Shown piece by piece: positions 10,306 to 20,853 of a stretch of 64,000 nucleotides of DNA. The notes under the pieces are model-generated. The model saw only the letters and a list, made by a program, of their open reading frames with translations. It ran no database searches and was not told the DNA's origin. The stretch is from Deroplatys truncata (Eukaryota; Arthropoda; Insecta; Mantodea; Mantidae): the NCBI GenBank assembly GCA_030765065.1, contig CM060984.1, positions 82,671,988-82,735,987 on the forward strand, written 5' to 3'. Position numbers and translations under genes: made by a program. The stretch's first letter is position 1. The number at the start of each line of letters is the position of its first letter.

Positions 10306-11011
10306 ATGGAGTTGGTGAAGCAAGATTGCTCGCTGCCCATTCAGGTGCTAGCCTTTGAAAGCGACTTTAGACGCGATCGTCACGGGAAGCTGTTTCCAGG
10401 CAATATTACAGCACTAATAGGTAGCTCCAGCGCTGGAAAAACAAATGTATTACTCAATATGATACTTCACGAGAATGGACTACGCTTTGAAAATGTGTAC
10501 ATATATTCAAAGTCACAATACCAACCAAAGTATCAGTATCTCGTTAAGCTGCTTGAAAATATTGAGGATATAGGCGTGTATACCCATGAAAGCGTCTTGC
10601 ATCCATCAGAAATTAAAGAAAATTCAATCTTTGTATTTGATGATGTCATCACTGAAAAGCAAGACAAGATTGCCTCCTTTTACAGTAAGGGCAGATATCG
10701 AAATGTGGATTCTATATATCTAGCACAATCCTATGACAAAGTCCCGAAGCATTTAATTGGAGATAATGCGAACATGATCATACTCTTCAGACAATGATAA
10801 TTTAAACTTGTTGCATATACATGAAGATTGCGTAAACACAGATATGCCGTATGCTGAATTTAAAGATTTGTACAAATGTGTTTGGGAGAGCTCTACAGAA
10901 GGAAGATTCTTTATGGTAATAGTTCCCGAATTTCCGATGAATGACGGTCGATATAGTTGCGGATTCGATGTATATATTAAAGTTGTTAATAAAGAAATTG
11001 CTCATTCATAG
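10306..11011 (+). pseudogene. FtsK/HerA-type DNA packaging ATPase, one frameshift
   Basis: Predicted motor that fills the capsid with DNA. ATG at 10,306. Residues 39-46 are the Walker A loop GSSSAGKT, residues 108-113 the Walker B strand IFVFDD, and SIYLAQSY at 136-143 fits the downstream sensor region of the family. The frame ends at TGA 10,795 directly after ILFRQ. An uninterrupted continuation lies one base out of frame, with the family's C-terminal HEDCVNTDM and CGFDVYI sections, stopping at TAG 11,009. The break is compatible with loss of a single base near 10,793. It is the least damaged core gene here and the first gene of the rightward module. Confidence 0.88.
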
Positions 11012-11017
11012 TTCATC

Positions 11018-12066
11018 GTGAGTATTGACAGGTTTGGATCACAGAGGACTGCGCCAGTGAAAAGATCGCTACATCAATTTATCATAAATAGTGATTCAAA
11101 AGGAAATTACCAATTCAGGAACAAGAGACTGTGCATTGTTCAGGATCCTGAGGAGGACGATGACGCAAGCACTAAACGCTACGTTCATACGCTTACGTCT
11201 TCTACTGAAAATTGAATGCAGGAGTTCACAGAAAAAAGACATATCAACGCATGGGCGAACTTCAAACTACGCTTAGGGATCACATCCAGAAGTCGCTAGA
11301 CGTGCAACATGATGCTCTAATGGAATATCTGAATCTAAATACCTTTAAACGCGACGATGGAACAACATTATTTTGGATGCTATAAGATTGAAGATAATGC
11401 TGCCACCTCAAGAGGACCATGACGTGCCAAATAAGAAGCATGTATTAGAATATCTAAGTGCAAGAACACCGCCTCTCGATTCGCACGGTAACGTTTCATT
11501 TCAAAAAAGAAGACTAATAGAAGTAGGAGATCCTGTCGATGACAGTGATGGAGCAACAAAAATGTTTGTTAAAGTTCACGTGGGAAGGAAACAAAATGAA
11601 ATACGGCAAGATTTAAACAGTAGACTTGGTGCAATAAGTACCGCAGTTACAGAAACAGTGGGAAAACACATGGAAACTATAGCGAACCGTCAGAAATCAA
11701 TGGATACGCATCTGACAACTAGAATGGATAATATCAATACCCTTAAAACACAAATGAGGGTCATAAATTCATTAGTAGAACAAATGAGAGGGGAGCACGT
11801 AATTACACCGCAGTCGTTGCTTTTCAGAGGGAAATCACAGAGGTACATGTTAACAACAGGTCCTGGATACTACAAATCAAGCGTAAATGGAGAGATAAGT
11901 AATTTCTTGCTATATGACGTCACCAAGAGCTCCTACTGTAAGGCCTGATACATTAATTGAAATAAATAACAAGTCTGTTGTAGCTCTGCCTGCACCAATT
12001 GCAAATGGCGATAGACTAAGCTTCACTGCTCCTGCAAATCGTGTAAGGGACACGGTCATTTTCTAA
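11018..12066 (+). pseudogene. Fiber-like virion protein with repeated shaft motif, broken
   Basis: Starts 7 bases after the ATPase stop. The first codon in frame is GTG (11,018), probably a decayed ATG. The readable part contains three related units ending in an acidic turn plus TK/NK and V: DPEEDDDASTKRYV (about 11,141), PPQEDHDVPNKKHV (11,403) and DPVDDSDGATKMFV (11,529). A Gln/Arg-rich heptad region then suggests a coiled coil (about 11,574-11,790), followed by a C-terminal beta-rich end to TAA 12,064. Such units occur in Polinton/adintovirus fiber-like and phage tail-fiber proteins, and a host-attachment role is inferred. Frameshifts lie near 11,215, near 11,380 and near 11,940. Confidence 0.65.
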
Positions 12067-12158
12067 ATATTGAGCTAAAACTCCTCTTATAAACTGAAGT
12101 CTGCTAAATAAATACGGTATATATTAATGCGAAAGTCCAATTTCAGTGTCATTTCAAG

Positions 12159-12915
12159 ATGGACAGCGAGTGAATACGACTTAAAGAATCTGTAGCCATT
12201 CACACGAAGGCTATAAGAGAAAAGTTAGTTCTCTTAAAGGTCAGCAGTTTGAAACCCAGAGAGTGATGAGTTAAGCTCTTCAACCATTGACAGATCCGCT
12301 TCAAGATATACGTGAAATACAGGAAAAGAATACTACAAGCAAGGAGGAATCACTGAAAGACGCGAAAGATGAGAAACTCTACAACTACCTTAATAAAGTT
12401 CTAAAGAAGGACAAAAATGAAATGGGTTCATCATATGGAGTACGATATGAGGATGGCAACTACATGTTAGGGAACAAGATTATTGATTTCATCAATAATA
12501 AAGTTCGAATACGGGACGAAATGTATGAAACCACGCCGGGATTGAAGGAGCTCATCTTCAAGAGAATACCTGAAATGCATGCATACACTGAAGATGACCT
12601 TGAAACATACAGTTAAATACTTAAAGCAACAAATGTTCATCGAAGAAACTTCAGTAAGCATGTGCAGCTGAGATCGGGTATAAAAGCGTTATACGTCCTC
12701 TAGTAACGAAACCCAAGGGATTAGGACTACAGTGGAAAGAATATCGCCCTAATATGAGGCAAGACTACATCTACTGGACCAATCCTAATGATCTGGTGGA
12801 TCGCCTTAGGCTACTTGTGGCATTCAGAGACGCCGGTAATAACAATCATACTCAAGAAATTGAAGAGATTATTCAAGAACTAAACGCGGCAAAGGTTATA
12901 GCAGGACATCAGTGA
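12159..12915 (+). pseudogene. Conserved Polinton protein of unknown function, broken
   Basis: I recognise the block order of an uncharacterised protein common to arthropod and cnidarian Polintons, but know no function. The blocks are a helical N-terminus, a Gly/Tyr-rich middle (YMLGNKIIDF), TTPGLKELIFKR, the acidic YTEDDLETY followed by a TNVHR-like stretch, LVTKPKGLGLQWK, and a C-terminal NPNDLVDRLRLLVAFRDAGN plus helix ending at TGA 12,913. ATG is at 12,159. Stops occur four codons later, twice near 12,255, at TAA 12,614 and near 12,702, with frameshifts between. The longest intact piece is 12,287-12,616. It sits between the fiber-like gene and the integrase. Confidence 0.7.
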
Positions 12916-13814
12916 AGCAAAATATAGCAAGCGAGCTCCATGCTCCAGCCCGGAAAAACTTCATGCGTCAAAAGATTATCAGCAAGGGACTCCATGACTT
13001 GGTGCAGATTGACTTGGTGGAGATGATACCGCATGCAAAAATCAATAAGAATTTCATCATCATTGCAATCAACTTATACTTTAAAATGGCATATGCGAGA
13101 CCGCTAAAGGACAAGACAGGACTTCAAGTTGCAATGGCTATAGAAGATATACTGCAGGAAGTGGTAACCCCGCCCAAGAACATACAGTGATAATGGAAAA
13201 GAATATTATAACAATCATTTTAAAAATTCAATGACAAAATATAACATCAATCACTACAGTACCTATACACATGTGAAGGCAGCTGCTGTTGAACAGTTAA
13301 TAAGAACTTTAAAGAATATGATGTATCGCGAATTTCTAGCCAAAGTATCATACAAGTGGCTAGATCTTTTACTCAGATCATTGCAAGATATAACACTTAC
13401 CACTCCACTATTCGAATGAAGCCTATAGAGGTGAAGAACAATGATCTTCTTCCGACTGTATATAACCACACTCAAAATCGAAGACAGAAGAGAGGGGCAA
13501 GAAAGTCTAGTGTTGTTGATTATGTGAGAATATCCAAGGACAAGGGACATTTCGAAAAGGGCTTTGAAGCTAATTGGAGTGTTCAAGTATTTCAAGCTGT
13601 TTGTATGAATCACACCAATCCCGTTACATACATGCTAAAAGGTAAAGACGGTGATGAGTTAAAGGGGTCCTTTTATGGTCATGAACTGCGATCTACACTG
13701 TACCCTAATACATTTCTGGTAGAGGAAGTATTACGTAGGCAGGGAAATAGGATTCTTGTAAAGTGGTATGGATTCCCTAACACTCAATGGATTGACAGAA
13801 AGGATTTATTGTAG
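12915..13814 (+). pseudogene. Retrovirus-type integrase with chromodomain, broken
   Basis: Catalyses insertion of the linear element. Catalytic D1 is in QIDLVEM (about 13,011), D2 in DNGKEYY just after a frameshift at 13,190, and the Glu in VEQLIRTLK (13,291), giving a D,D-about-34-E spacing. A second shift near 13,365 leads to the C-terminal part. The end, from LVEEVLRRQGN to WIDRKDLL (about 13,713-13,811), is a chromodomain with the aromatic WYGF...W pattern, as in many Polinton integrases, and may guide insertion to chromatin. TAG ends it at 13,812. The usual N-terminal zinc-binding domain and start codon are not visible, so the 5' part seems deleted where it abuts the previous gene. Confidence 0.9.
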
Positions 13815-14363
13815 AAAAAATAATAATAAAAATAAAGAGGCTTTCATTGCACAATAATGTTTTTTTATTTCATGATATATAATACGTCAAAACTAAATAG
13901 CTAAAATTCATTATTTAAAAACGTGTTTTTTACATTATTAATGGTTTTTGTGATCGCAGGGTTACATGTTTTACTTGCAGTTTACACGATTAAAAATCAA
14001 TAAATAAAGAGATTAACTAAAAAATTCATGAAACTCAAAATTACATATATATATACAGATACATTATTATTTGCATTTTATGATTAAACCCTTCATATAT
14101 ACATACATGAATGGATAAACACTCAATCACTAGGCTGCATTTTACATACAGTTTATATAATTAAAAAAATCAATAAATTAATAAACAGAAAAGAGTTAAT
14201 AAACAATTCATAAAGCTAAAAAATTTACATTTATACATATACATATATTTATATGTACATTCAATGTCTGTCATATATAAACACACAGAAAGCTAAATTT
14301 TTAAATAAGTTTACACAACTAAAAAATTACAACCCTAAAAATTACATACATACATATATACAT
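13815..14363. repeat. AT-rich convergent gap with imperfect tandem repeat
   Basis: Lies between the convergent integrase and polymerase genes. AATAAA signals occur near 13,834. From about 13,965 to 14,345 a degenerate unit of about 130 bp (TTTACA..ATTAAAAA..TCAATAAAT..) repeats roughly three times. Confidence 0.6.
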
Positions 14364-17300
14364 CTAAGGGTCAGTCATACGCAGACAATAGTGACCCCAG
14401 GCAATTGTCTGGTCTGAGCCTTCAATTAGTTTTCTCTTATCATCTCTACCACAGAGAGCGACCTTATTCATTTCTAAGGTCGAGACTTTATGTTTGAAAC
14501 TTCGAAATGTTCTTTTTGTTAAAAAAAAGTTCAAATGTGGTTTAGACAGCCGAAATAGTGCTCAAAATTTATGTTCCACATGCCGGTCTTGTTGATGCCC
14601 TTTTTTCATCATAGTTCGGTCCTCGTGTCTGTATGCATATAACCTGGACCTTAACCTAATATATTCTATCATAGGGATTCCTGCAAACTCATCCTTGAAC
14701 AGGCTGATAACTTTCTTGTTTTGAGGTGTAATTCTGTAGCAGTTTGGTGTCTCATAATTTGATGTGTCAAAGTGTTCCTGATATTCCCTGATAAATTTAT
14801 AAATGTCAGTTAAGGTTTCCAGTATAAATGAATCCGTGTCCATGTAGTTTAAAATTAAATATTCTAGGCCTGGCGTCAATATATTATAATAAAAACTATA
14901 CATTAGATGTTTTGATATGTCAAGAATGGCTTGCCCTATGTAGATGGGTTTATTCATGTACACTCCCTCTCTGGCAAGTTCTATCCCTACAGGATTTCCT
15001 GCAAATAAAATGCTCCGAACGTAAGCTATTCGCGCTGTCAATTTCTTGCATTGCTTTCAACTTGTAACGATACGGATGTCATTGTATTTGCCTACATTCT
15101 CAATAAATTTACCACACACAGAGTTGTTCATTTTCTTCCATAAATTCTGACCGAATTTGGAAGCTTCCCTTGCACGTCTCTCTGTATTTATATTAGTTTA
15201 GGTTTTCAGCCATTCTGACTGATCATATGCAACCAATCTATGATCTTCTTTAGCTTCATGCCCAAATCAATGCACTGCTGGAGGTTTCTGTAGTGCAAAG
15301 TATACTTCTGTTTGTTCTCGAGCGTTGCCAGCAGTTTCTTGTATTGGCCTCCAGGTGGTATCTCACTTTTCGGGCAGACAGGAAGGTTATTGTGCTCATT
15401 GTGTAAATGCTCAGGGTACTCAAGGTGGACTTCCAAGACGTATCCAGTTGGGGAATCAGGGGCAACAGCAAAGAAGTTTATTGCTAAAATTTCTTCAGGC
15501 AAAATCCATCTGAGGTTCTTGTGCGGCATGGGGCTGGCCAGCGAAGCCATATAAATTATTGATGTCGAGATAGGCCAAATATAAGCTTTTTTGTTTTTTA
15601 TCGTATCCAGGAAGGTATGCGTTGTTGGCTTTGGCATGTCTCTTTGATACAGCATACATTCCGCCCCTGATTCCTCCCTCAAAGAATTTAATCATTTCCT
15701 TGTCATGAATGAGGTCAAGCTTGACCTTGATCACCTTGAGCATTGCATCAAATGCCAGTCCTGGCAGGGTATAGTACCAGCAGGGGTCCAAATTATATAC
15801 ATCCATAGAGAGGTCCCTAAACTTCTCGAATACATCGGCCAACAAGAGCGTATCCGTTTTCAGATACAGGTCGCTGTATTCACCCAGACTACTTATCTTG
15901 AAGGTATTTCTGACTTTGACAGCATGATTGTAGTCTTCTTGTGTTATGTCATCAAATGTTTCTATTGAAGGCAGTGCTGCTTGTTGTAGTCTGGAAGGAG
16001 AGTCGACGTAGCTGTAAGGGAATATTCCCTTAGATTTCACTAACTTCTGATGTTCGGGATCGGGATACTCAGAGTTCGTGATCTTGAACTCATCGTTGCT
16101 CAGCATGCAGGCTATACTAGATATCTTATCGTCCAAGAACTTAAAGCTATCTAGAAACCTGAAGAAGATAGTCCTGTAGTTTTTGCTGAATGATATATAT
16201 ATATATGAGGATTTTGAGATACACGAAATGCGGTTATCATCATATGCCAGGTGTTGCATCAGGAAATGACTGTCATAAATGCTAAGGCAATGAAAAAAGA
16301 TGGGTATAAAATTAGGAACCCGTCTATTTAAACTGCATGCATTATGAGCAGCCCCCAGGAATACACCGGTCACATGGCAGTGGTCGCGTACCTTCAAGTC
16401 GACTACCTTAAACTCCTTCCTGCATATGTGGCCATGACGAGCATTGCCGAAATCAGCCACGTCCTGTGCAGTCAAGGTCATTTCTTCATTGCGGCTATAT
16501 TGCTCAATAACCCTGTCGGGTATTAACCTAAGCTCAATGAAGAACTCTTTGATTGCATCAGGACCTCTGAATAGCTTAAATCTCGACAATGAATCGTTAT
16601 GGCGACATACGAGCTTAAGTGATATAGATATACTCTCATGATGCTGGATAGCCCGAGTCCAACTCTGATTAGCTGACGGCTCACAGGACTGGACTCTGGC
16701 TAACACACTCTCAATATCGGCATACACAACAAACTTGACAGGAATACCCTTCGAGTAGGATGAGAACTCAATCACTTCACCCTGCTTAGGCATTTTGAAC
16801 ACCTGGCACTGCATGCACTTCAAGTGATGATTTTTAAAGGTATCTTCATTATTGAAGTGTTTCAGGTAGGGCCCGCATACCGACTGTTTACCATGATTCT
16901 TGCTGAACTGTGACCTCTTCAGCCTTGACATATCCTTAATTAGGCAGTAGTGAGATCTTCCACTTTGCTCAATTAGTAATAGGTTAACAGTTAATTCTTT
17001 CTTGCTGCTGCTTTGGTATAGTGGTATAATTGCGCATTCCCTTTCTAGGCCAAGTACTGAAACTGATACTTCGGGGATTTGCTGTTCAAAGTCTGGAAAC
17101 TGGTATAGCCTCACAGGGAAACCTATCCCTCTGTAATTGAATGCAGTGCATAGCTGTTCTTCAGGGTATTTGCTCGTTCTATGACCATTGCGCTTTGCGG
17201 GGTACTTTGCAGCGAGCAAACACCATGCAAAACAGCATTCATCTTCGTTTTTATCACAGGTCTCTTAGTCTTGATTGCATTGCGTAACTCTATGTATCGT

Positions 17301-17863
17301 GATGCATTCAAGGGATCATAGAAGCTAGTTCCAATAACAAGAGCCCTGACAGCGAGAAGACATTTTGAGCTTGCACCTCCTTCGAAATTGCAGATGTTTT
17401 CTAGAATTTCATCGATCATAGAAGTGTATAGGGTATCAAGATTACTTGATTGAAGGCCCAACTTTGTCTTGCTATTGAAAAAGATGCTTTCTGCATGCTC
17501 CTTTTCAGGAGATTGTATGATGTACGTGATTTCAATAGAGGTGTTTACTTTAAAGCCAGAAGAGCTTCTCCCCAGTACAGAAACCATCTCTCCCAATACA
17601 AGACGTCTGCATTCCTGCAGAAATTGACCGGGGTCAGCTATCTCTAAACTGTTTTCTATGCGGCTATTGAAAAGGCGTCCCTTGAACGCCGATTCAATAA
17701 CCTTACACTCTAGCTGGGTACGGCTAACCTTTAGTTTTTTGGCGTTGTTGCTGTATGCAATGTCGTCACTATCGGAGTCAGTGTCACCAGAGGTGGTTGA
17801 GGTGTCATAATGGTTGTTGCGACCGATGCCTGATGGTCCTGCAACTGGTGATGGAGGGGTCAT
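14364..17863 (-). pseudogene. Protein-primed family B DNA polymerase (Polinton PolB), broken
   Basis: Replicates the linear element from a terminal protein. ATG at 17,863 begins a Ser/Asp-rich head. A frameshift near 17,225 leads into the main frame (17,219-15,495), with a cysteine cluster (CMQC) and the 3'-5' exonuclease motif YADIES (about 16,717), then LKTDTLLLADVFEKFR and the polymerase motif A region YLDINNLYG (about 15,570). Shifts near 15,550 and 15,200 separate a middle section. Motif B-like KKMNNSVCGK is at about 15,145 and motif C YMDTDSF at about 14,843. The C-terminal MNKVALCGRDDKR and WGHY ending reaches TAG 14,366 after another shift near 14,560. Two in-frame stops also occur. 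Length of about 1,160 codons fits. The motif residues survive, so decay appears fairly recent relative to the second PolB relic at 28-36 kb. The frame upstream of the ATG continues into spliced leader exons. Confidence 0.92.
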
Positions 17864-17994
17864 TGAATATCCTGGATTGCGGATTAATTCCCTACCGTGC
17901 TCCTCTTCAGGTTAGTGAGGTCTTTTGGAACCCCGGAGCAATGCTAAGTTGTCTGCATACTCAGGCTCCGGGTTCGTGACCACTGTTGAATTTT
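17864..17994 (-). CDS. Leader exon 3, in frame with PolB
   Basis: A TTATAG acceptor ends at 17,995. Reading from a phase-1 junction, the exon continues in the same frame as the PolB ATG at 17,863, interrupted by one TAA. Its NPEPEYADN resembles VESPEPHSPEE in the start of leader exon 1b, and GYSMTPPSPVAG around the PolB ATG resembles GYNMSAPLAG in exon 1b. It therefore seems to be the last copy of a duplicated cassette fused to the polymerase. Whether the transcript starts PolB at the ATG or upstream cannot be told. Confidence 0.45.
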
Positions 17995-18251
17995 CTATAA
18001 CAATAACAAAGTGGAATTAATTGGAATGGGAGTTAAAATAGAAATGCGAGAATATATGCTTATTAAATCATTAAAGAAAAAGCTTAAGCTTAAAGTCATG
18101 TGTTAATGTTACGATAATTATTTACACAATTGTATATTGTAATAAATAAAAATGAGTAAAAAATTTGATTGAGAAAATTTATGCGTTAACGTTATGTTAA
18201 TTATTTATGTAATGATTCTAGATCTAGAATAAATGTAGTTAAAAAACTCAC

Positions 18252-18480
18252 CATTCAATTCACGAAGCATCTGCAGGTACACGGCCCTGTAGGCACAATG
18301 CACGCAAGTGCACACCCCCTCACTAGGAATAATCATTCGCCCATGGATCTCCTACAGGCATCGGTTCAACATCCTCGAACCCGGGAGGCGGCGGAGACAG
18401 GTAGCCTTGCGAGAATATAGGTGAAGGCAAGCTACTGCTCTCGTCCGTCTTCCCAGCCCCGAATGAAATCGCTTCAGGAA
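18252..18480 (-). CDS. Leader exon 2: PPPPGFED cassette with Cys motif
   Basis: Bounded by a TTGTTGCAG acceptor and a GGTGAGTT donor, both consistent with phase 1. It encodes PSPIFSQGYLSPPPPGFED, then after a one-base shift a C-x-C-x2-C-x-Y stretch and QMLRELNG just before the donor. The order of blocks matches leader exon 1b (18,678-19,043): proline run plus GFED, a Cys pair with Tyr, QM, then a final Asn-Gly at the splice site. A tandem exon duplication explains this. Function unknown. Confidence 0.5.
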
Positions 18481-18677
18481 CTGCAACAAAGAAGCAAAAA
18501 GCAGAATTAGCATCAAATTGAATATTTTTAATTGAAAGGTGCTAGTAAATTGAATGCTTCATTCCATAATTGAAGTTCTGATGTAAGCATGAATTGTTCG
18601 CTGGTTATACACTGAATAAGGATAAAGTTAATATTTTCTAGAAAATTTTTTAAGTGTGATAATATATCTAAACTCAC

Positions 18678-19043
18678 CGTTCACATCGTTAAACATCTGT
18701 ATTTCAGCAACTTTGTATTCGCAGTTATCGTATGTACAAAACTGCTCTGAAGCCATGCCCATGCCTGCATTCACCCCTGTAACGGGAGTGCAATCCTCAA
18801 ATCCAGGTGGCGGTGGTATAATATAATCACCCCGATAAGATAGGTGACGGGGGCTATGAGATATAGCTGTTATGCAGAGTCACGTCTGATGTCTGATCTC
18901 CCGCCAGGGGAGCTGACATGTTGTATCCCGATGCGAAATTGTTATTAATAGGTTCTTTGTGAACCTGTACTAGGTGGTTAAGTCGAGAGCCCGCTCCTCT
19001 GGCGAATGCGGCTCTGGCGACTCCACTGTGTTTGCAGTATTAC
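18678..19043 (-). CDS. Leader exon 1b: PPPPGFED cassette with Cys motif, decayed
   Basis: A TTTCTAAG acceptor (AG at 19,045-19,044) and a GGTGAGTTT donor after 18,678 bound a 366-base exon, with phase-1 logic on both sides. It starts with a SPEPHSPEE block, passes GYNMSAPLAG and PPSPILSG, and ends with YIIPPPPGFEDCTP, FCTYDNCEYK and QMFNDVNG before the donor. Stops and at least two frame changes interrupt it. Homology to leader exon 2 is clear from the shared blocks in the same order. It could instead be two exons; only RNA evidence would decide. Confidence 0.42.
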
Positions 19044-19140
19044 CTTAGAAAAAAGGCCTGTAAATTAAATTGTTTTTATAAGTGATAAAATATAAATGAG
19101 TAGAGAAAATAATGTAATATGAAATAAATGAGTAGGGAAA

Positions 19141-19745
19141 ATCGTATTAATGTTAATAAAATGTATTGTGAAAATCGTATAAGGAAAGAATGAGAAGGTG
19201 TAGAGGAATCGTATGAATGTTTACAGAAGAAGAATGTGTAGGGCCGATCCTGTGAATTTTAATAGAGGAAGAATGTATTGAGAAAATGGTGTGAATGTTA
19301 ATAGAAAAATGTGTAGCGACAATCGTATGAATGTTTATGCAAGAAAAATGTGTTGAGAAAATGGTATGAATGTTTACAGAAGAATGTGTATCGAAAATCG
19401 TATGAGTGTTTACAGAAGAATGCGTAGAGAAATTTGTGTGAATGTTAATAGAAGAGTTTGTAGAGAAAATGGTGTGAATCTTAATAGAGGAAGGGTGTGT
19501 TGAGAAAATCTTATGAATGTTAATAGAAGAAGGTGTAGCAAAAGTCGTATGAATGTTTATGCAAGAATAATGTGTTGAGAAAATCATATGAATGTTTATG
19601 CAATAATATGTAGCGAAAATCATATGAATGTTTACAGAAGAAGAATGTGTAGCGAAAATCGTATGAATGTAAATAGAAGAATCTGTAGAGAAAATGGTGT
19701 GAATTTTAATGGAGGAAGACTGATTAGAGATTAAGTATGAATGTT
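19141..19745. repeat. 36-bp minisatellite
   Basis: About sixteen imperfect units, such as AATCGTATGAATGTTTACAG followed by AAGAATGTGTAGAGAA. Because 36 is a multiple of three, the reverse strand stays open for 156 codons (19,623-19,153) as a twelve-residue repeat. That frame is best read as a by-product. It lies in the intron between leader exons 1a and 1b. Confidence 0.92.
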
Positions 19746-19899
19746 TATGCCAGGATCTAAAGAACTATTTACACCAATGATGAAAGCTCTACATTTTTTA
19801 ACAATTCTGATGCTAATTATTAAAGACATGTAATTCAATAAACTATATGATACTCTTGCAATGATTCGTCTTTCGCATAGCTATAAAAAACTCACTCAC

Positions 19900-20023
19900 C
19901 TTGTATTATATATAGATGACGATGGATGCAGTGTAGAAGACAATAGCATTGACTTAGATTAAGCTGTATCACGAAGGTATTATAACAATAAATTAATAAA
20001 CTCGCATCGGTGTTCGCGTCCAT
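19900..20023 (-). CDS. Candidate first leader exon of the PolB transcript
   Basis: ATG at 20,023 opens 41 codons plus one base, ending at a strong GGTGAGTGAG donor, so it is phase 1 like the downstream leader exons. The encoded peptide is hydrophobic and Cys-rich (YCYNTF, QCYCLLHC). The fit of start, length and phase is suggestive but the exon is short. No TATA box is evident; a CACGTGACGTG-type motif lies about 55-65 bases upstream on the same strand. Confidence 0.35.
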
Positions 20024-20244
20024 CGACGGGTGCCCTCAGGAAATTCCAACGCGCTGTATGGCGGGGGGAGATGTTACACGTCACGTGATTATTGCATCCA
20101 ATGGCATCATCTTTTGCAGCGCATGCGCAAAGAGAAGTAGCCTTAGGTCAACGCAGATGACGCCTGGAAGTCGAGGTGGTGTGGGGTGGAATTTAGGGTC
20201 TAGCAGTTATAGGATGCTTGTCCCGTGGGAACTGAATCCTCTCT

Positions 20245-20853
20245 CTTTTCACACGGATAAACAAAGACAGGGCAAGTATAAAGCATCCACGAGTTTCTTT
20301 TGTCATAACATGCACGTGTCCGAACAATAGAATGAATGACAATAACGTCTGCTCCCTTTTGTTAGAAGGGTCCAGCCTGCCTCTTTGTCATATTCGAGTG
20401 GAATGGGAAGCTTCACGGGTGGTCTTTCTAAAGAAGCCTTGCTCTGGACAATAGAAAGGGATACAATAGAATCTGTTCCTTTGTTAGCTCAGTCAAGCCC
20501 GTTTTATTGTTCTTCTGCACGCGGTCGTCAAACAATGCGACTGCGAGCTTGGAGGTGGCGTTCCCAAAAGTATTCAATAGAACTGGGACAATAGCGTCTG
20601 ATGCTTTGTCCAGGATACACCATTGTTCATTTTGACAATTGATGGATAGCCTTTTGTTCTTTTGCACGCGGTCATTAAACAATGCGAGTGTGGGGGTGAG
20701 TTGCTGCAGGTTCGGAAGTGCATGTGTCCGGATATGGAATGGGTAGAATAACGTCTCCGTCTTTGCTACAGAAGCGTAATTTATTATTCCTTTGTTCGTT
20801 TTGACAGTTGATTGACAGCCTTAATTGCATATCTTGCAAGCTTGTATTATACT
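20245..20853. repeat. Right terminal inverted repeat of Polinton 1
   Basis: Inverse of 1-500 from about 20,245 to 20,740. Sequence beyond 20,740 continues the internal 120-bp repeat pattern, so the terminal repeat extends outward. A plausible terminus is TATTATACT at 20,845-20,853, whose complement starts AGTATAATA, in line with the AG...CT ends known for Polintons. The left counterpart lies off the window, so the exact end and target duplication are inferred. Confidence 0.85.

Noticed and set aside
19153..19623. 156-codon minus-strand repeat protein
   Set aside because: Pure minisatellite translation with no start context or domain.
19141..19745. CRISPR-like array
   Set aside because: Units are contiguous and diverged without unique spacers; the host is eukaryotic.
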